A program made the position numbers and the translations under genes. A stretch of 5,730 nucleotides of DNA, from contig CAMPIK010000183.1 of NCBI GenBank assembly GCA_946886325.1, positions 1 to 5,730 on the forward strand, written 5' to 3'. The notes under the pieces were generated by a model. The model was not told the origin of the DNA and did no database searches. It saw only the letters and a program-made list of their open reading frames with translations. Shown here piece by piece: positions 4,362-5,730 of this stretch (position 1 is its first letter; each line of letters opens with the position of its first letter). The stretch is from an uncultured Shinella sp. (GTDB lineage: Bacteria > Pseudomonadota > Alphaproteobacteria > Rhizobiales > Rhizobiaceae).

Positions 4362-5581
4362 GATGCATTATGCCGGTTTTCGAGCGCGATACATCCCCAG
4401 ATCACGCCAAGCAGCAGGTAGAAATGGCGCCAGTGATCGGTGTCGATGACGAAGCCGATGGCGCTGTGGCCGACAAGCGCGATCAGGCAGATCATCAGGT
4501 AGGGCTGCCAGGGGCGATCGCGCAGCATGTAGCGCAGGCCGAGCCACAGCGTCCAGGCGATCAGCGTCACGTAGCAGACGAACCCGAGCCAGCCATAGGT
4601 GGTCAGGGACTTCAGCCAGATATTGTGCTCGTCCTCCGGAAACATCTCGCTGAAGACCATCGGGCCGATGCCGAGCGGATTTTCCATCGCCATCAGGAAG
4701 CCGATGCGATGCCGGTCGAAACGCCCGAGATGGCCGCCGTCATATTCCTGCACGAGCTGCGTGCGGCTGGAGAAGAGGTCGGCGACCTTGTCGAACTGCA
4801 GCGCGACGACGAGCGCCAGCACCATCAGGCCGATCGCGATGATGCTGAGGATCAGGATCTTCAGCCGGAAGGCGCCGGTGCGCTCCTTGAGCAGCATGAC
4901 GAAGACGAGCGCCATGACCGAAAAGAGATAGAGCGCCCAGGCGGCGCGCGAGAAGGAGAGGAAGACGCCGAGCGCCAGCACGAGCACGCCGATGACGCGA
5001 AGGGGGGCTGCAGCGAGCTTTCCCGTCAGCAGGCCATGCATCAGGTAGAGCGAGGGCACGACGAGGAAGGGGCCGAAGACGTTCGGGTCCTGGAAGGCGC
5101 CCTTGGCGCGGTCGTAGAGCGTGAAGACCTCGCTGCCCGGAAAGGCGTGGAAATAGCCGAGGATGCCGAGAAGGGCGGTGATGAGCGCGCTGGCGACCCA
5201 GGCCCGCATGATCAGCGGCAGGCGCTGGTGGCGCGCCTCGATGATCGCCGCGAAGAAGACCGAGGAGAGCGCCAGGAAGAGCGACACGGCGATATACATC
5301 GGCCCGCCGCCGAGTTCGCGCATCACCGTCAACGACAGCATGCCGCCGACATTGTAGGTGACGATCAGCACGAGAAGGGGCGCGATATTGCGCGAGATGC
5401 GAAGCCCGACGATCGCCCAGAGGCCGATCAGGCCCGCCATGAAGAGCTCGTAGGGAGCGGGTTCCGCGATGACGAAGCCGGACAGGAAGACCCCGAGGGT
5501 CACCAGCGCCGAGCCGATGACGCCGACCGCCGCAAGGCCCGGCCGGAAGGGCGGAGCATAGGGGAGGGCGGCGTCGCTCAT
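4358..5581 (-). CDS. O-antigen ligase/polymerase family membrane protein (Wzy/WaaL-like)
   Basis: The protein has 407 residues with about 11-12 predicted membrane helices. A large loop between the helices ending near 262 and starting near 326 is typical of the O-antigen ligase superfamily (PF04932). Matching motifs are KGAFQDPNVFGPF (160-172), LSFSRAAW (208-215), GRFDRHRIG (286-294), ENPLGIGP (300-307) and EDEHNIWLKSLTTYGWLG (316-333). The loop's conserved Arg and His residues fit the catalytic periplasmic loop of polymerases and ligases. Between a priming sugar transferase and a GT4 enzyme, polymerisation of exopolysaccharide repeat units is likelier than lipid A ligation, but sequence alone does not separate the two. 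The start overlaps the upstream stop by one base (TGATG) and the end overlaps the next start (ATGA). Confidence 0.9.
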   Translation of the reverse strand: MSDAALPYAPPFRPGLAAVGVIGSALVTLGVFLSGFVIAEPAPYELFMAGLIGLWAIVGLRISRNIAPLLVLIVTYNVGGMLSLTVMRELGGGPMYIAVSLFLALSSVFFAAIIEARHQRLPLIMRAWVASALITALLGILGYFHAFPGSEVFTLYDRAKGAFQDPNVFGPFLVVPSLYLMHGLLTGKLAAAPLRVIGVLVLALGVFLSFSRAAWALYLFSVMALVFVMLLKERTGAFRLKILILSIIAIGLMVLALVVALQFDKVADLFSSRTQLVQEYDGGHLGRFDRHRIGFLMAMENPLGIGPMVFSEMFPEDEHNIWLKSLTTYGWLGFVCYVTLIAWTLWLGLRYMLRDRPWQPYLMICLIALVGHSAIGFVIDTDHWRHFYLLLGVIWGCIALENRHNAS

Positions 5582-5730
5582 CAGTAGGCGTTTTCCGTGT
5601 TGAGCAGGCGGATCGGCGTCAGGAACAGGATCTTCAGGTCCAGCCAGAGCGACCAGTTCTCGATATAGTAGAGGTCGAATTCCGTGCGGAAGCGGATCTT
5701 GTCGTCATGGTCGATCTCGCCGCGCCAGCC
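5581..5730 (-). CDS. Polyprenyl-phosphate sugar (glucose) phosphotransferase, C-terminal part
   Basis: The last 49 residues are visible; the gene continues past the window edge. The sequence GWRGEID (residues 1-7 visible), [18 protein letters not shown] (17-34) and the ending NTENAY match the conserved C-terminus of the bacterial sugar transferase domain (PF02397; WcaJ/ExoY-like and undecaprenyl-phosphate glucose phosphotransferases). These enzymes move a sugar-1-phosphate from a UDP-sugar onto undecaprenyl phosphate at the inner membrane, the first step of polysaccharide assembly. Its stop TGA (5583-5581) shares a base with the ATG of the polymerase/ligase gene, so the two are in one operon. 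Which sugar and which subfamily cannot be told from this tail. Confidence 0.9.
   Translation of the reverse strand, partial: GWRGEIDHDDKIRFRTEFDLYYIENWSLWLDLKILFLTPIRLLNTENAY

Noticed and set aside
3081..4421. A 446-residue open frame on the plus strand opposite the GT4 gene
   Set aside because: It runs through the terminator stem-loop and is antisense to a well-conserved glycosyltransferase. Composition is Arg/Gly/Ala/His-rich without recognisable motifs.
4370..5587. A 405-residue open frame on the plus strand opposite the polymerase/ligase gene
   Set aside because: It is extremely rich in D, E, R, Q and H, as expected for the antisense of a hydrophobic membrane protein in high-GC DNA. It shows no domain motif, whereas the minus-strand frame has clear family signatures.

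Overview
The window looks like chromosomal DNA of an alphaproteobacterium, most likely Rhizobiales/Rhizobiaceae. This rests on the high-GC sequence, protein families typical of that group (a DUF2934 protein, a 24-residue membrane peptide starting MNQIIYLVG, a membrane-anchored DUF305 protein, a GlsB/YeaQ/YmgE-like protein), an exopolysaccharide operon ending, and promoter-like sites matching the rhizobial EcfG/RpoE2 general-stress pattern (GGAAC-N16-CGTT). Genus cannot be assigned from this sequence alone.

Layout. Bases 2-82 hold the 3' end of an unrecognised plus-strand gene. It converges, across a two-part hairpin (87-118), on a minus-strand pair: a 24-residue single-helix membrane protein (410-484) followed by a DUF2934 protein (123-392). 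A perfect EcfG-type promoter (523-547) precedes the pair. Next on the minus strand are a four-helix protein related to heme-copper oxidase subunit I (641-1042) and a 160-residue protein with a TTG start and a BrnA-antitoxin-like C-terminus (1247-1729). A plus-strand gene for a three-helix DUF305 protein (1946-2443) diverges from the latter. Then come tRNA-Pro(GGG) on the minus strand (2554-2630) and, on the plus strand, a GlsB/YeaQ/YmgE family membrane protein (2808-3059) with an EcfG-like promoter (2732-2756). A strong stem-loop (3091-3127) separates this half from the second.

The second half (3183-5730) is the distal end of a minus-strand polysaccharide operon. In transcription order it has the C-terminus of an initiating polyprenyl-phosphate sugar transferase, an O-antigen ligase/polymerase-type membrane protein, and a GT4 glycosyltransferase. 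The genes overlap by 1 and 4 bases, so they are probably translationally coupled. Together they would prime the lipid carrier, extend the repeat unit and polymerise or ligate the glycan.

The first half reads as a set of small envelope and stress genes with up to three EcfG-like promoters, one perfect, one near-perfect and one variant. No CRISPR array, insertion sequence or obvious new defence system is visible. The least ordinary items are the orphan BrnA-like protein with an unrelated N-terminal module, and a pair of palindromes at the putative tRNA promoter. No gene-free stretch exceeds 300 bases; the longest is 1730-1945, the divergent spacer before the DUF305 gene.
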